From contig CAWDUC010000020.1 of NCBI GenBank assembly GCA_963805405.1, forward strand, positions 62,001-126,000: a DNA stretch of 64,000 nt, in the 5' to 3' direction. The notes beneath the pieces were generated by a model. The model saw nothing but the letters and a program-made list of their open reading frames with translations. It did no database searches and was not told where the DNA came from. The number at the start of each line of letters is the position of its first letter. The stretch's first letter is position 1. The stretch comes from JAEUMG01 sp963805405. GTDB taxonomy: Bacteria; Pseudomonadota; Alphaproteobacteria; Rhizobiales; Aestuariivirgaceae. The position numbers were made by a program, and so were the translations under genes. Positions 63,066-64,000 of this stretch are shown here, one piece after another.

Positions 63066-64000
63066 GTGCCAAACACTGCAAATCCCATCCGGGCACGGAG
63101 CCTCGGCTTGCCGATGCCGGGCACGCCTGGACCGTTCAATGCCATCACGGATGTCGCCGGCGTCGAAGTCGGGGTGACGACCCTGATTTCGGGCGAGGGC
63201 AAGCTCGTGGTCGGAAAGGGGCCGGTCAGAACCGGAGTCACGGCCATCCTGCCGCGAACTCGCGACAAACTGACCGTGCCCTGCGCCGCCGGCTTCTATG
63301 CACTCAACGGCAATGGCGAGATGACGGGAACTATCTGGATCGAGGAATTGGGCGAATTGCAGACCCCGATCACCATCACCAACACGCATTCCTGCGGCTT
63401 GGCGCGCGACGCGACATTGCAGTGGATGGTGAAGCAGCAGGTGGGTTCCGTTCAGGATTGGGGGCTGCCGGTCGCGGCCGAGACCTATGACGGTGACCTC
63501 AACGATATCAATGGCTTCCACTTGAGGGCTGAACATGTTTTGCAAGCCTTCGACAAGGCCGCGAGCGGCCCCGTCGCAATGGGCAGCGTGGGCGGCGGTA
63601 CCGGCATGATCTGCTATGATTTCAAGGGCGGGAACGGCAGCGCATCGCGGCGTATCTCGATTGCAGGCGAGACTTGGACGGTCGGGGCGTTCGTGCAATC
63701 GAATTTCGGTTTGCGGCCGCAGTTTTCCGTCCTGGGCGTTCCTGTCGGCAAGCATCTGACCGGCGATGAACTGCGCGGCAAGCCTGCGGGTTCGATCATC
63801 GTCATCATCGCGACGGATGCGCCATTAATGGCGCATCAATTGAAGCGGTTGGCGCGGCGCGTGCCGCTCGGCATGGCGCGCACAGGCGCCATCGGGCATG
63901 ACAGTTCAGGCGATATTTTTCTCGCCTTTTCGACGGCAAATGCGCTCGAATTGGCGAAACCGCGCGGTGAAATGCGCGAAATGCGCGCGCTCGCGAATGC
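63066..64000 (+). CDS. P1 family peptidase (DmpA/BapA-like aminopeptidase; partial, 3' end outside)
   Basis: An Ntn-hydrolase of the DmpA family that is expected to cleave itself and release N-terminal residues from peptides. It starts with GTG 63066, with GAGG 5 bp upstream; LPMPGTPGPFNAITDVAGVE and ITITNTHSCGLARDATLQWM are typical. The self-cleavage region is ARTGAIGHDSSGDIFLAFST, where Ser-Ser-Gly-Asp stands in place of the Gly-Ser-Gly-Asp of DmpA. The frame is open to the window end (about 311 codons), so the C-terminal part is missing. Confidence 0.9.
   Translation, partial: MPNTANPIRARSLGLPMPGTPGPFNAITDVAGVEVGVTTLISGEGKLVVGKGPVRTGVTAILPRTRDKLTVPCAAGFYALNGNGEMTGTIWIEELGELQTPITITNTHSCGLARDATLQWMVKQQVGSVQDWGLPVAAETYDGDLNDINGFHLRAEHVLQAFDKAASGPVAMGSVGGGTGMICYDFKGGNGSASRRISIAGETWTVGAFVQSNFGLRPQFSVLGVPVGKHLTGDELRGKPAGSIIVIIATDAPLMAHQLKRLARRVPLGMARTGAIGHDSSGDIFLAFSTANALELAKPRGEMREMRALAN

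Overview
The window looks like a chromosomal segment of an alphaproteobacterium, most likely Hyphomicrobiales. The main reasons are a 1963-residue protein resembling the growth pole ring protein (GPR/RgsE) of Agrobacterium and Sinorhizobium, a high-GC genome with NGC/NCC codon preference, and a typical rhizobial mix of TRAP and ABC uptake systems, LemA/DUF2207, DUF2852, DUF3606 and TMADH-type flavoenzymes. Nearly all of it is protein coding. There is one tRNA (Lys, anticodon CTT) and one IS5-type element. I saw no rRNA, CRISPR array, prophage or conjugative module.

Layout: 1-1.7 kb TRAP-TAXI uptake (partial permease plus receptor); 1.8-5.3 kb aldo/keto reductase, a small membrane protein and an APC-type permease broken by many indels; 5.5-10.5 kb LemA/DUF2207, a PhzF-like protein, two tandem ChaC-like proteins and a small secreted protein; 10.6-15.0 kb sugar-type ABC importer operon; 15.2-19.5 kb two glutathione S-transferases around a GFA protein and an acyl-CoA ligase, followed by a PhyH-type dioxygenase; 19.5-26.5 kb secreted proteins, a LysR regulator, an NAD-epimerase, TrxC, a membrane adenylate cyclase and a GntR/FCD regulator; 26.6-29.5 kb secreted WD40-caspase protein; 29.7-32.1 kb leucine-rich leader peptide, hairpin and leuA; 32.2-35.1 kb tRNA-Lys, small envelope proteins, IS5 element and an outer-membrane barrel; 35.3-37.8 kb B12-binding radical SAM protein and a DapA-like protein; 38.2-42.7 kb XRE-cupin regulator, fasciclin, DUF378, SDR and a hybrid histidine kinase; 42.7-50.8 kb L,D-transpeptidase, TMADH-like flavoprotein, DUF1254 protein, DUF2852, threonine dehydratase-like enzyme, HNH nuclease and a hypothetical protein; 50.9-59.6 kb dgcA, dgcN, GPR-like giant protein and an Hpt protein; 59.6-64 kb ferredoxin, ferredoxin reductase, CPA2 antiporter and a partial P1 peptidase.

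Functional links suggested by the sequence: leuA carries a classical attenuator (28-codon leader with nine Leu codons, then a hairpin), and its product appears to have a tandemly duplicated C-terminal regulatory domain. A 15-bp perfect palindrome in front of the GntR regulator has an imperfect match in front of the sugar ABC operon, so the two may form one regulon. The GPR-like gene is followed at 14 bp by dgcN-dgcA, predicted D-glutamate catabolism genes; with the nearby L,D-transpeptidase this hints at a link between polar growth and cell-wall D-amino acid handling.

Sequence quality matters here. Roughly 45 single-base indels break otherwise well-conserved frames, and they concentrate in 3.9-5.1 kb and 28.9-37.1 kb. 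Insertions predominate, many lie in short homopolymers, and no substitution-type nonsense codons are needed to explain the breaks. They hit a biosynthetic gene (leuA) and the neighbouring IS element alike. I read them mainly as uncorrected sequencing or assembly errors and annotate these loci as single genes with apparent frameshifts.
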